From DATBIO01 sp036556965 (GTDB lineage Bacteria; Acidobacteriota; Vicinamibacteria; Fen-336): a DNA stretch of 19,056 bases. The translations under genes were made by a program, and so were the position numbers. The stretch is taken from contig DATBIO010000125.1 in NCBI GenBank assembly GCA_036556965.1, forward strand, positions 1 through 19,056, given 5' to 3'. Numbering within the stretch: position 1 is the first letter of the stretch; every line of letters begins with the position of its first letter. The notes beneath the pieces are model-generated. The model searched no databases, was not told the origin of the DNA, and saw nothing but the letters and a program-made list of their open reading frames with translations. Positions 1 to 7,075 of the stretch are shown one piece after another.

Positions 1-438
1 CTGGTGGTGACGGCGCTGGTGGCCCTGCTCGGCAACTTCGGAGGCGGGGCCCTGGCCGCGCGCGGCGCCATGCGGCGCCTGCTCGCGGCGGCGTTGCTCC
101 TCCTGACCGCCTCCCTCGCCACCCTGCCCCTCGTCACGCGCGAGGCGCACGTCGTGGGCTACGCGATGGTCATGGGCCTGGCGGGCGGCTTCGTCATGGT
201 CGTGTTCTTCACCTTCTGGGGCCGCGCCTACGGCCGCGCGCACCTCGGGCGCATCCAGGGCGCGGCCCAGGTCCTGACCGTGCTCGCCTCGGCGGTGGGG
301 CCCCTGCTGCTCGCGCAGTGCGTGGAGTGGACGGGCTCCTACGCCCCCGCCTTCTACGTGCTGGCGGCCGTGGTCGCGCTCCTGGCCGTGGCCGCGGCCG
401 TGGTGCCGCTGCCCGCGCGCGCGACGGCCTCCGCCTGA
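1..438 (+). CDS. MFS transporter, C-terminal part (5' end outside window)
   Basis: The reading frame is open from base 1 and stops with TGA at 436-438, giving the last 145 residues. The product is very hydrophobic, with about four membrane-spanning segments separated by short basic loops such as RGAMRR and WGRAYGRAHLGR. The segment QGAAQVLTVLASAVGPLLL resembles the C-terminal half of major facilitator superfamily permeases, where a Gly-rich helix follows a cytoplasmic loop. The tail is short and Ala-rich. The GTG at position 4 is internal and not a start. The substrate cannot be read from this fragment. The gene converges on the beta-propeller gene at 460, with 21 bp between the stops. The MFS assignment rests on topology and general resemblance; another polytopic permease family is possible. 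Confidence 0.7.
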   Translation: MVVTALVALLGNFGGGALAARGAMRRLLAAALLLLTASLATLPLVTREAHVVGYAMVMGLAGGFVMVVFFTFWGRAYGRAHLGRIQGAAQVLTVLASAVGPLLLAQCVEWTGSYAPAFYVLAAVVALLAVAAAVVPLPARATASA

Positions 439-439
439 G

Positions 440-455
440 GGGCGGCGCGCCGCCC
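440..455. terminator. GC palindrome between convergent genes, candidate bidirectional terminator
   Basis: GGGCGGCGCGCCGCCC is a perfect 16-bp palindrome filling most of the 21-bp gap between the two convergent stop codons. As RNA it could form a 6-bp GC stem with a 4-nt loop on either strand. There is no T-run on either side, so it is not a classical intrinsic terminator. Its placement is what suggests a role. Confidence 0.4.
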
Positions 456-459
456 TGCG

Positions 460-1926
460 CTAGGGGGACAGGGCGTAGAGGCGGCCGTCCAGGGCGGGGA
501 AGAACACCAGGCCGGCGCCCAGGGCCGGGGAGCCTCCCACTCCGTACTGGCCCGACGCGGGGGGCGTGAGGGCGAGCCGCCACACCGTGCGGCCGCTCTT
601 CCGGTCCACCGCGATGGCCCCCCCGCGCTGCGCGCCGCCGGTGGCGGGGTCTCCCACCGCGCCCACGTAGACCCGGTCCGCGGACACGGCGGGTTGCCCC
701 CAGGGCCACCCGTACGCCTCCGCCGCCCAGCGCCGCTCGCCCGTGTGCGCGTCGAAGGCCTGCAGGCGCGAGGTGTCGGAGGAGCCCACGTAGGCCACGC
801 CGTCGCGCACGGTGGCGGAGGACTCGATCCAGGAGAACCAGAAGTACCGCTTCCAGCGGCGCGCCCCCGTGGCCGCGTCGAGGCCCAGCAGGTCGTAGCT
901 GCGGCTGCCCACCACCAGCGTGTCCTCCGCCAGGGCGGGGGTGGAGACCACGGGCCCCCGCGCGTCGTGCTTCCAGACGAGCGTTCCCTTCCCCGCGTCC
1001 AGGGCGTAGACGTGGCCGTCGAAGCTGCCGAAGTAGACGCGGCCGCCCTCCACCGCGGGCGCGGCCAGCACGCTGTCCCCGCTCCGGAACTCCCAGCGCT
1101 TCTCCCCGCGGCCGGCGTCGAGGGCCACCACGCGCCCGTCGTGCGTGCCCACGTAGACCCGTCCCTCCGCCACCGTGACGTCGGAGCCGAAGCGCTCGAA
1201 CCGCGGCTTGGGCTGCGCGGCGGGGATGCGGGTGACCGCGCCCTCCTCCGCGCGGGCCCGCCAGCGCTCGCGGCCGTCCGCGGCGCCCAGCCTGTAGACG
1301 AGGCCGTCGTCGGCATGGAGGTAGAGGTCGTCCCCCGTCACCGTCGGCCGGGTGCGGATGGCGCCTCTCGCCTGGAAGGACCAGAGCGCCTTTCCCGTGC
1401 GCGCGTCGAGCGCGTGCAGGCGCCCGTCGTCGCCGCCCACGAAGACGCGGCCGTCGGCGAAGGCGGCGCTCCCCCACAGCGGCGCCCCCGCGTCGAAGGT
1501 CCAGGCGGGGGCCGCCACGGGCGCGCCGGGCTCCGGCCGGCGCGGCAGCGCGACGCGCTCCACGCGCCGCAGGGTGAGCGGGATGCGGTCGGCGGGGACG
1601 AAGGCGGACGGGATGAGGCCGCGGAGCGTCCCCTCCGCGCGGTCGTAGGTGAAGGTGAAGACGCCCAGGGTCAGCACGTTGCCCTCCGCCTTGAAGGGCA
1701 CCCCGCCCAGGGCGACGTCGGCCAGGGCGATGGCGGGGATGGTGACCCTGATGACCACGGTGCCGTTCGGCAGCGGCTCGAAGACCAGCGCCATCTCCGT
1801 GCTCTCGCCGTCGTGCGTGGCTTCGCCCGCCCAGGCGCCGGCGATGTCCGCCGACGTGAGGACGGGACCGGCGGGGGCGACGGCCAGGGCGAGGCACGCC
1901 ACGCACACGGCCACGGCTGCGTTCAT
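460..1926 (-). CDS. secreted PQQ-like (BamB-type) beta-propeller protein
   Basis: The protein has 488 residues. The ATG at 1926 was chosen because a Sec signal peptide (residues 1-20, hydrophobic core AVAVCVACLALAVA) starts there; the ATG at 1965 would add 13 Arg/Gly-rich residues in front. Residues 25-125 form a beta-rich N-terminal domain of unknown family. From about residue 140 there are seven to eight PQQ-type propeller repeats, each with a G-x-x-D-G-x-(V/L)-x-A-L-D-A-x-x-G-x-x-x-W pattern, for example VYVGTHDGRVVALDAGRGE and VYFGSFDGHVYALDAGKG. Cys11 lies in the signal but lacks a clear lipobox, so periplasmic location is more likely than lipoprotein. Such propellers are scaffolds (BamB) or quinoprotein dehydrogenases; no catalytic set was recognised, so a binding or scaffold role is inferred. 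It follows mtnC in the same direction after a 73-bp gap containing a hairpin, so it is probably a separate unit. Confidence 0.85.
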   Translation of the reverse strand: MNAAVAVCVACLALAVAPAGPVLTSADIAGAWAGEATHDGESTEMALVFEPLPNGTVVIRVTIPAIALADVALGGVPFKAEGNVLTLGVFTFTYDRAEGTLRGLIPSAFVPADRIPLTLRRVERVALPRRPEPGAPVAAPAWTFDAGAPLWGSAAFADGRVFVGGDDGRLHALDARTGKALWSFQARGAIRTRPTVTGDDLYLHADDGLVYRLGAADGRERWRARAEEGAVTRIPAAQPKPRFERFGSDVTVAEGRVYVGTHDGRVVALDAGRGEKRWEFRSGDSVLAAPAVEGGRVYFGSFDGHVYALDAGKGTLVWKHDARGPVVSTPALAEDTLVVGSRSYDLLGLDAATGARRWKRYFWFSWIESSATVRDGVAYVGSSDTSRLQAFDAHTGERRWAAEAYGWPWGQPAVSADRVYVGAVGDPATGGAQRGGAIAVDRKSGRTVWRLALTPPASGQYGVGGSPALGAGLVFFPALDGRLYALSP

Positions 1927-1975
1927 TGCCTTGATCCCCGCCCCCCGACGGCCGCGCACGAGCATACGTCCTCGC

Positions 1976-1996
1976 GCGGCGGCTGCGCGCCGCCGC
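1976..1996 (-). terminator. GC hairpin just after mtnC, candidate operon terminator
   Basis: Arms GCGGCGGC (1976-1983) and GCCGCCGC (1989-1996) are perfect inverted repeats around a 5-nt loop, starting 3 bp past the mtnC stop. The 8-bp all-GC stem would be stable. No U-tract follows, so termination would be weak or Rho-assisted. It separates the mtn operon from the propeller gene. Confidence 0.4.
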
Positions 1997-1999
1997 CGG

Positions 2000-2725
2000 T
2001 CAGGGGCAGACCTCGTCGAAGGTGGCGATCACGCGATGGGAGGAGGACGGCGGCGCGGCCGCCTCGCGCACGCACAGCGCCGTGTCCGTGCCCGCCGCGC
2101 GCGCGGCGTCGAGCTCCGCCGCCACGTCGGAGAGGAAGAGCACCGCCCCCGCCTCCAGGCCGAGCGCGCGCGCCACCGCCCGGTAGGAGCCCGCCTCCTT
2201 CTTGGGGCCGGTGGTGGTGTCGAAGAAGGCGGAGAGGTGCGCGGTGAGGTCGCCCGCGGTGGTGTGGGCGAAGAGCAGCTTCTGCGCCTGCACGCTGCCC
2301 GAGGAGTAGACGGCCAGCGTGCGTCCCTGCCCGCGCCAGCGGGCGAACGCGCGCGGCACGTCCTCGTAGAGGGTGCTGCGCAGCTCTCCCGCGCGGTAGC
2401 CCTCCTCCCAGATCCGCCCCTGGAGCGCCTTGAGGCCGGTGGACTTCCGGTCACGGTCCATCAGGAAGCCCAGGTAGGCCAGGGCGCCCTCCCCCCCGCC
2501 CTCCCATGGCGGGGGGGAGGCGCCCGCGTGGACGTCGGCCGCGTGCTCGGCGCGCAGCCGGGCCAGGTCGGCCCGCACGTCGGGATCCGCGCCGCGCCGC
2601 GCGAGGAAGCCGGCCAGGCGCACGCGCGCGTAGGGGAAGAGGACGTCGGCCACGAAGGAGAGGGGGGTGGTGGTGCCCTCGATGTCGAGGAGGAGGGCGC
2701 GCGGCCCCCCGGCGGGGGCGGCCAC
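2000..2725 (-). CDS. mtnC: enolase-phosphatase E1 (2,3-diketo-5-methylthio-1-phosphopentane phosphatase), MtnC
   Basis: A cytoplasmic bifunctional enzyme of methionine salvage. It enolises 2,3-diketo-5-methylthiopentyl-1-phosphate and then removes the phosphate, yielding the acireductone used by MtnD. It has 241 residues, close to the usual length. HAD motif I is DIEGTTTP at residues 14-21, the MtnC form with Glu as the second acidic residue (Asp14 nucleophile, Glu16). Motif II is the Ser in VYSSGS (139-144), Lys175/Lys176 supply motif III, and the acidic motif is FLSD (197-200). The start is a GTG that directly abuts the TGA of mtnD (zero spacing), so translation is probably coupled. A Pro/Gly-rich insert (residues 70-79) interrupts the cap region. 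It is the last gene of the operon and is followed by a GC hairpin. Confidence 0.95.
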   Translation of the reverse strand: MAAPAGGPRALLLDIEGTTTPLSFVADVLFPYARVRLAGFLARRGADPDVRADLARLRAEHAADVHAGASPPPWEGGGEGALAYLGFLMDRDRKSTGLKALQGRIWEEGYRAGELRSTLYEDVPRAFARWRGQGRTLAVYSSGSVQAQKLLFAHTTAGDLTAHLSAFFDTTTGPKKEAGSYRAVARALGLEAGAVLFLSDVAAELDAARAAGTDTALCVREAAAPPSSSHRVIATFDEVCP

Positions 2726-3283
2726 TCAGGCGTCCGGGGGCAGGTCGCGGGGGCCGAAGCACACGGGGGCGAAGCGCGCGTCCACGCCGCTCTCCGTGTA
2801 GTGCGGCGTCCAGCCCGAGGGGTCCTGGAACAGGCGTATGGCGCGGATGCGGCGGTCCGCGCACAGGTCGAACCAGTGCCAGGTCCCGCGCGGCACGCGG
2901 ATGAGGTCGCCCGCCTCCACCTCCACCGCGAACACCGCGCCCTGGCGGGGCCGTATGTGGAAGAGGCCTCGGCCGCGCACGATGAAGCGCACCTCGTCCT
3001 CGTCGTGCCAGTGCTCGCTGCGGAAGCGGGCGAGCATCGTCTCCAGGTTCGGCGTCTGCGCCGAGACGTCGATGACGTCGGCGGTCACGTAGCCCCCCGC
3101 CGCCTTGAGCCGCTCGATCTCCGGCGCGTAGGCGCGCAGGACCTCCTCCCCGGGCGCCTCGTCGGGGACGTCGCGCGCGGTCTCCCAGCGCTCGTAGTCG
3201 ATGCCGGCGCCGCGCAGGTGGGCGCGCACCGCCTCCGCCTCCGTCAGCCGCCGCCCCTCGTCCGGGATGGTCACCGTGGCCAT
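2726..3283 (-). CDS. mtnD: acireductone dioxygenase (ARD), MtnD
   Basis: A metal-dependent cupin that oxidises the acireductone made by MtnC. With Fe2+ it yields the methionine precursor 4-methylthio-2-oxobutanoate plus formate; with Ni2+ it yields methylthiopropionate, CO and formate. The length, 185 residues, is normal for the family. The ligand set is complete: His91, His93 and Glu97 in EHWHDEDEVRF, and His136 in GTWHWFDL. The segment GRGLFHIRPR and the C-terminal LFQDPSGWTPHY are also typical. The ATG at 3283 is preceded by a strong Shine-Dalgarno, GAGGAGG, which overlaps the TGA of mtnB 10 bp upstream. This makes it the best ribosome binding site in the operon. Which metal is used in vivo cannot be told from sequence. 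Confidence 0.95.
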   Translation of the reverse strand: MATVTIPDEGRRLTEAEAVRAHLRGAGIDYERWETARDVPDEAPGEEVLRAYAPEIERLKAAGGYVTADVIDVSAQTPNLETMLARFRSEHWHDEDEVRFIVRGRGLFHIRPRQGAVFAVEVEAGDLIRVPRGTWHWFDLCADRRIRAIRLFQDPSGWTPHYTESGVDARFAPVCFGPRDLPPDA

Positions 3284-3293
3284 GTCCGCCTCC

Positions 3294-3908
3294 TCATGCC
3301 CTCGCGCCCGCGCTCCGTCCCACGGCCTCCAGCAGGAACTCCAGGACCTCCAGGTGGCGCGCCGCCTCCTCCACGTCGCCGCCCCATGTGTAGAGGCCGT
3401 GCCGCCGGATGAGGAACCCGTGCGCGTCGGGGTGGGCGCGCAGCATCGCCTCCACGGCCGGCCCCTCCCACTCCTGCGTGTTCTCGATGATGGGCAGCCA
3501 TTCGCGGTGGGCGTGCGTGCGCACGCCGTCGAGGCCCTTCAGCATCTCGTAGCCCTCGATGGCCAGGCCGCCCGCGGCGGCGTGGGCCTCGGAGAGGAGC
3601 GTGCTCCACAGCGAGTGCGTGTGGACCACCGCCCCCGCTCCCCGCGCGGCCACCACCGCCAGGTGCACGGCCGTCTCCGCGGAGGGCCGCCCCTCGCCGC
3701 TCAGCACGGCGCCGCCCGCGTCCACCTCGAGGACGTGCCCGGGCTCGAGGCGGCCCTTGTCCACGGAGGTGCGGGTGATGGCGAGCCGCAGGGGGGCGCG
3801 CGCCACCACCGCGCTGAAGTTCCCGCTGGTGCCCAGGGCCCAGCCGCGCGCGTGGGCGGCGCGCCCGAGCCCGGCCAGCGCCGCCGCGGCGTCGGCGAAG
3901 GCGGTCAT
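3294..3908 (-). CDS. mtnB: methylthioribulose-1-phosphate dehydratase, MtnB
   Basis: A zinc enzyme of the class II aldolase fold that dehydrates 5-methylthioribulose-1-phosphate to the diketo compound used by MtnC. It has 204 residues. Zn ligands are His96 and His98 (VVHTHS) and His170 (RRHGLYTWG), and the likely catalytic acid is Glu121 in YEMLKG. The phosphate-binding TSGNFS lies at residues 27-32. The ATG at 3908 overlaps the TGA of the upstream LysM gene as ATGA, and it starts exactly at the family's N-terminus. The longer reading frame reaching 4310 is only the antisense-like shadow of the LysM gene. There is no Shine-Dalgarno close to this ATG, so it depends on coupling or on a leaderless transcript (see the candidate promoter at 3915). 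MtnA and MtnK (or MtnN), needed upstream in the pathway, are not in this window. Confidence 0.95.
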   Translation of the reverse strand: MTAFADAAAALAGLGRAAHARGWALGTSGNFSAVVARAPLRLAITRTSVDKGRLEPGHVLEVDAGGAVLSGEGRPSAETAVHLAVVAARGAGAVVHTHSLWSTLLSEAHAAAGGLAIEGYEMLKGLDGVRTHAHREWLPIIENTQEWEGPAVEAMLRAHPDAHGFLIRRHGLYTWGGDVEEAARHLEVLEFLLEAVGRSAGARA

Positions 3909-4378
3909 GGGGCGATTGTAGGCGCGCCCGCCTCCGCCTCCACCGTCAGCACCTCGCCCGGCCGCAGGCGGCCGGAGTGCCCGGGCCACAGGCTGCGCCA
4001 GCGGCGTCCGTCTCCCGTCACCGCCGCCGCCACGCGCCACAGCGAGTCGCCCGGCTGCACGTGGTAGCGCAGGCGGACGGGCCCCGCCGCCGGTGGCGCC
4101 GGGAGCGGCGGCGCGGGGGCGGCCACGGGCGCCGGACGCGTCGCCTCCGGGGAGGCGTCGGGCGCGGGGGGCCGTTGCAACAACCCGCCCAGCGCCACTC
4201 CCCCGGCCAGCGCGGGCAGCGCGAGCCAGAGGGCCGCCCCGCGCCGGCGGCCCGCCGCGGCCCGCATGGCGCTGTCCAGGGGCCACCAGGCCTGGAGCGG
4301 GGTCTCGCACCGGAAGCAGGCGTCGGGGCGGTCGGCCAGGGGCTCGTCGCAGACGGGGCAGCGGGCGGCGTCAGTCAC
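3905..4378 (-). CDS. zinc-ribbon / single TM / LysM-domain protein
   Basis: A 157-residue protein read from GTG at 4378. This start is supported by GGAGGA with a 6-nt spacer and by the fact that a zinc ribbon begins at once. Cys7-x2-Cys10 and Cys21-x2-Cys24 form a rubredoxin-knuckle zinc ribbon (residues 7-24). One hydrophobic segment follows at 48-67, flanked by AGRRRG, which predicts a cytoplasmic N-terminus. A Pro/Ala-rich linker (69-100) leads to a LysM domain at 104-146, with the typical YHVQPGDSLWRVA and a closing LRPGEVLTV. LysM domains bind N-acetylglucosamine in peptidoglycan, so the protein could link the cytoplasm to the cell wall. It overlaps the Hsp70 gene by 8 nt and mtnB by 4 nt, placing it firmly in the operon. 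A partner role for the Hsp70 is inference from this context. Confidence 0.85.
   Translation of the reverse strand: MTDAARCPVCDEPLADRPDACFRCETPLQAWWPLDSAMRAAAGRRRGAALWLALPALAGGVALGGLLQRPPAPDASPEATRPAPVAAPAPPLPAPPAAGPVRLRYHVQPGDSLWRVAAAVTGDGRRWRSLWPGHSGRLRPGEVLTVEAEAGAPTIAP
3915..3920 (-). promoter_or_regulatory. candidate -10 element for an internal mtnBDC promoter
   Basis: On the minus strand TACAAT (5 of 6 matches to TATAAT) ends 6 nt before the mtnB ATG, which lacks a Shine-Dalgarno. Transcription starting 6-7 nt downstream would begin at the ATG itself, giving a leaderless mtnBDC transcript. No convincing -35 was found at 16-18 bp, and the hexamer also encodes part of the LysM protein's last residues, so chance is possible. 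Confidence 0.3.
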
Positions 4379-6629
4379 CGCGCGTCCTCCGCGCCGTGCC
4401 CACCACCAGGTCGGGGGCCGCCTCCACCACCCTCCCCGTCTCCTTCCAGGCGCGGTAGGACGCCTCCGCCTCGGCCCGCAGCCCGAGGAGCGCCTCCAGC
4501 TCCCGGTCGCGGGCGGCGGCGTCGCCCGCGAGGTGATGGTCGCGCGCGCGCAGGGCCGTCTCGTGCAGCGCGTCGTGCAGGCGCGTGGGCAGGCCGAGCA
4601 TGGCCCCCCAGTACCAGGCCTCCAGCGCCGGCCCCAGCGGGCCCGCGAAGAGCTGCTCGCGCAGGGCGTAGAAGCGGCGGTGCACCACGTCGGCGGGGGC
4701 GCGCGTCTCCAGCATGACGCGCACCCCGCGCAGGCCCTCGATGGCCTCCGCGCGCGCCGCGGGCTCGAGGGCGTCCCAGAACTTCGGAAGCAGGCTGCCC
4801 TCGAAGAAGGACAGCCAGTCGGAGATGCGGGCGCGCGCCTTGTCCGCGTCGGAGAGGCCCTCGCCCCACTCCGCCTGCGTCCGCGCCGCGAGCTGCTCGC
4901 GCAGGTCGCGCAGGCGCGCCAGCGCCGTCTCCGCCTCGCCGCGCCCACCCTGGCCGCGCGCGGAGGAATCGAGGACGGCGCGCGCGCCCTCCACGGCGCC
5001 GCGCAGGCCTTCGAGCAGGCCGCCGCCGCCGCGCGCGTTCGCCTCCAGCAGCGCCTCGCCGTCGAGGGAGGCCCCGGCCAGGCTGGTGTACAGCTCCTCG
5101 GGGCCCTCCTCGCGCCCGGACATCGGGAACTCGCCCGGGCGGCCGCTGAGCTGGCAGGCCGCCTGTATCGTCTTGTTGGCGTCGAGCCAGAGGGTGACGT
5201 CCACCTCGCTGCCCGCCGCGGACGCGGGGAGGCCGCGCGCGAAGAGCCGCTGCCGGTCGTGGTAGCGCCTGTCCTCTCCCGCCTGCGTGAAGGCGGCCAG
5301 GGTGAGGCGGTAGATCGTCTGCCCCGCGTAGCGCGTGCGCGCGGGCACGCCGAAGACCGATTCGCGGGGAGTGGGGGCCTCCGTGCCCGCGGGGATGGCG
5401 TCGTGGAAGCGCCCGTCGTCGTCCACCACCGCGTAGCCGTAGGGGCAGACCCGCGCCAGCTCCGGCCGCTCGCGCGCGTAGAGGGCGGCCCCCAGCGCCA
5501 CCGCGTGCATGGGGTCGACCTCGTCGTGCAGGGCGGCCCGCGGCAGGAGCTCCGCCAGCACCGCGCGGAAGGCGGGGATGCGCGAGGAGCCGCCCACCAG
5601 CAGCACGCGCCGGATCGCCTCCCGCCGCGCGTCCGGGCGGGCCAGGCACGCCTCCACCTCCGCGCGCACGCGCGCCAGCCGCGGCGCCAGCACGTGCTCC
5701 TCCAGCTCCTCCCGCCGCACCTTGAGCGCGACCTGGCGCGGCCTGCCCGTCTCCGGGTCGAGGAGGGGGCAGACGAAGGCCGCCTCGGGCCGGCCGCTCA
5801 GCAGCTCCTTCACGAACTGGGCGGTCTTGCGCAGCTGCCAGCGGGCCAGGGGGTCGTCCAGCGTCTCCTCGGGCAGGCGTGCGCGCTCCACCGCGTAGCG
5901 GGCGAGGTCGAGGTCCACGTCGTCGCCCCCCAGGACCAGGTCGCCTCCGATGGCGCGCTGCACCCAGCGCCTGCCGTCGGTGTGCTGGACGGTGACGTCG
6001 AGCGTCCCCCCGCCCCAGTCCACCACCAGCACCGGCTCCCCGGGCGCGAAGGACAGCACGCGCGCGAAGGCGAAGGCGGCCGCGCTGGGCTCGTCCAGGA
6101 GTTCCCCCACCACCTGCAGGCCGGCCTGGCGGGCCGCGTCCAGGGTGGCCTGCCGGTGCGGGTCGCGGAAGTAGGCGGGCACGGTGATGGCGGCGCCGTC
6201 CACCGCGCGCTTCAGGCACGACTCGGCGTGCCGGCGCGCCGTGCGCAGCACGTGCGCGCTGACCTCGTGCGGCCAGAGCACGGCCTCGCGGCGGCGGCGC
6301 CGGACCTCGAGGCCGAGGTCGCGCTCCCCGCGGCGGACCAGCCGCACGGGGCCGCCGTTGGTGGAGAAGTAGCGCCCGCTCCCCTCGCGCAGCGCCTCGT
6401 CGTAGGTGCGGCCCATCAGCCGCTTCACCGAGCGCAGCGCGGTGCCGTCCGCCTCCCACTTCTCGGCGTCCTGTCCGACCACCACGTCGTCCAGGCCGGA
6501 CTCCCAGCGGTAGTAGACGACGCTGGGGATGACCCGTCCCTCGCCGCGCGGGATCACGTGCGGGCCGTCGTCGTAGGTGAGGGCGGCCACGGTGTTGGTG
6601 GTGCCGAGGTCGATGCCGATCAGGGCCAT
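4371..6629 (-). CDS. divergent Hsp70 (DnaK-family) protein
   Basis: A 752-residue Hsp70-family ATPase. The nucleotide-binding domain (1-390) is complete: phosphate-1 IGIDLGTTNT (4-13), KRLMGR with the catalytic-type Lys69, connect-1 ITVPAYFRDPHRQ (148-160), phosphate-2 LVVDWGGGTLDVTV (201-214), and adenosine motif VLLVGGSSRIP (342-352). Residues 391-500 look like a beta-rich substrate-binding-like region, but VPQIEV-type Hsp70 signatures are absent. The rest, to 752, is an alpha-helical, Arg/Ala/Glu-rich extension with Trp/Phe-rich stretches (DWLSFFEGSLLPKFWDALE). The tail ends in TARRTRGD and has no EEVD-like acidic tail. DnaK is usually about 610-640 residues, so this is not the housekeeping copy. 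It overlaps the GrpE-like gene by 10 nt and the LysM gene by 8 nt. A specialised chaperone or ATP-dependent scaffold is inferred; the client is unknown. Confidence 0.9.
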   Translation of the reverse strand: MALIGIDLGTTNTVAALTYDDGPHVIPRGEGRVIPSVVYYRWESGLDDVVVGQDAEKWEADGTALRSVKRLMGRTYDEALREGSGRYFSTNGGPVRLVRRGERDLGLEVRRRRREAVLWPHEVSAHVLRTARRHAESCLKRAVDGAAITVPAYFRDPHRQATLDAARQAGLQVVGELLDEPSAAAFAFARVLSFAPGEPVLVVDWGGGTLDVTVQHTDGRRWVQRAIGGDLVLGGDDVDLDLARYAVERARLPEETLDDPLARWQLRKTAQFVKELLSGRPEAAFVCPLLDPETGRPRQVALKVRREELEEHVLAPRLARVRAEVEACLARPDARREAIRRVLLVGGSSRIPAFRAVLAELLPRAALHDEVDPMHAVALGAALYARERPELARVCPYGYAVVDDDGRFHDAIPAGTEAPTPRESVFGVPARTRYAGQTIYRLTLAAFTQAGEDRRYHDRQRLFARGLPASAAGSEVDVTLWLDANKTIQAACQLSGRPGEFPMSGREEGPEELYTSLAGASLDGEALLEANARGGGGLLEGLRGAVEGARAVLDSSARGQGGRGEAETALARLRDLREQLAARTQAEWGEGLSDADKARARISDWLSFFEGSLLPKFWDALEPAARAEAIEGLRGVRVMLETRAPADVVHRRFYALREQLFAGPLGPALEAWYWGAMLGLPTRLHDALHETALRARDHHLAGDAAARDRELEALLGLRAEAEASYRAWKETGRVVEAAPDLVVGTARRTRGD

Positions 6630-7009
6630 GCGCCCGCCACCACCACCGCCTCGCGCAGTCGGCGGCCGTTGAGCACCACGCCCGCGCTGACCACCGCCAC
6701 CACGCGTCCCTCGCGGCCGGGGACCCTCCGCTCCTGGATCACGCGGTGCCGGGCCAGGTCGATCTCCTCCCCCGCCTCCCCGTCGAGGACGACGCCCGCG
6801 CTGTCCAGACGCTCGCGCACGGCGTCCCAGGCCACCGCCTCGTCGCCCGCGGCTCCGCGCAGGAGCTCCAGGCCTTCCACCGCGGCGAGGAGAGCCCGGT
6901 CGCGCTCGCGGCGGGCCTCGGCCAGGTCGCGCCGCAGGGCCTGGCGGTCGCGCGCATAGGCCCGCACCAGGTCCCGCGCGCGGCCCTGCGCGTCACCCTC
7001 GCCCGTCAT
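6620..7009 (-). CDS. short GrpE-like protein
   Basis: A 129-residue protein, first gene of the minus-strand operon. Residues 5-45 are a charged, probably coiled-coil helix (RDRQALRRDLAEARRERDRA). Residues 72-127 resemble the GrpE C-terminal beta-domain: an HRVIQER segment sits where GrpE has its HEAV-type motif, and VVSAGVVLNGRRLREAVVVAG matches the final beta-hairpin region in pattern. GrpE is a nucleotide-exchange factor for Hsp70, and the gene overlaps the Hsp70 start by 10 nt, which supports a dedicated partner. Canonical GrpE has 170-200 residues; the long N-terminal helix is shortened here. The ATG at 7009 has GGGGA 5 nt upstream. The family call is by pattern and context only, and an unrelated Hsp70 cofactor remains possible. 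Confidence 0.7.
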   Translation of the reverse strand: MTGEGDAQGRARDLVRAYARDRQALRRDLAEARRERDRALLAAVEGLELLRGAAGDEAVAWDAVRERLDSAGVVLDGEAGEEIDLARHRVIQERRVPGREGRVVAVVSAGVVLNGRRLREAVVVAGAWP

Positions 7010-7041
7010 CGCGATCCCCGTCGCCCCCCGTGCCGAAAAGC

Positions 7042-7070
7042 TTACACGGAGCCAGCCTTGGCCCTATCAT
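7042..7070 (+). promoter_or_regulatory. sigma-70-type promoter for the MgtC/DUF4010 gene
   Basis: TTACAC (7042-7047, 4 of 6 matches to TTGACA) and TATCAT (7065-7070, 5 of 6 matches to TATAAT) are separated by exactly 17 bp within the 66-bp divergent gap. Initiation 6-7 nt after the -10 would fall on the GTG at 7076, predicting a leaderless or nearly leaderless message. The region is clearly less GC-rich than its surroundings. Confidence 0.5.
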
Positions 7071-7075
7071 TCGCC

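Noticed and set aside
1955..1970. TATGCT on the minus strand as a promoter for the beta-propeller gene
   Set aside because: No -35 element at 16-18 bp and only 4 of 6 matches to the -10 consensus; it also lies far from the chosen start. Not enough to annotate.
694..2247. 517-residue plus-strand open frame opposite the beta-propeller gene
   Set aside because: It is antisense to regularly spaced propeller repeats and shows only Arg/Pro/His-rich sequence.
1649..3412. 587-residue plus-strand open frame over mtnC and mtnD
   Set aside because: It is antisense to two enzymes with complete active-site motifs, and the product is low-complexity with no recognisable fold.
4266..6959. 897-residue plus-strand open frame opposite the Hsp70 and GrpE-like genes
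   Set aside because: A shadow of the Hsp70 coding strand: no domain, and biased Arg/His/Gln/Ala composition. The minus strand carries all Hsp70 motifs.
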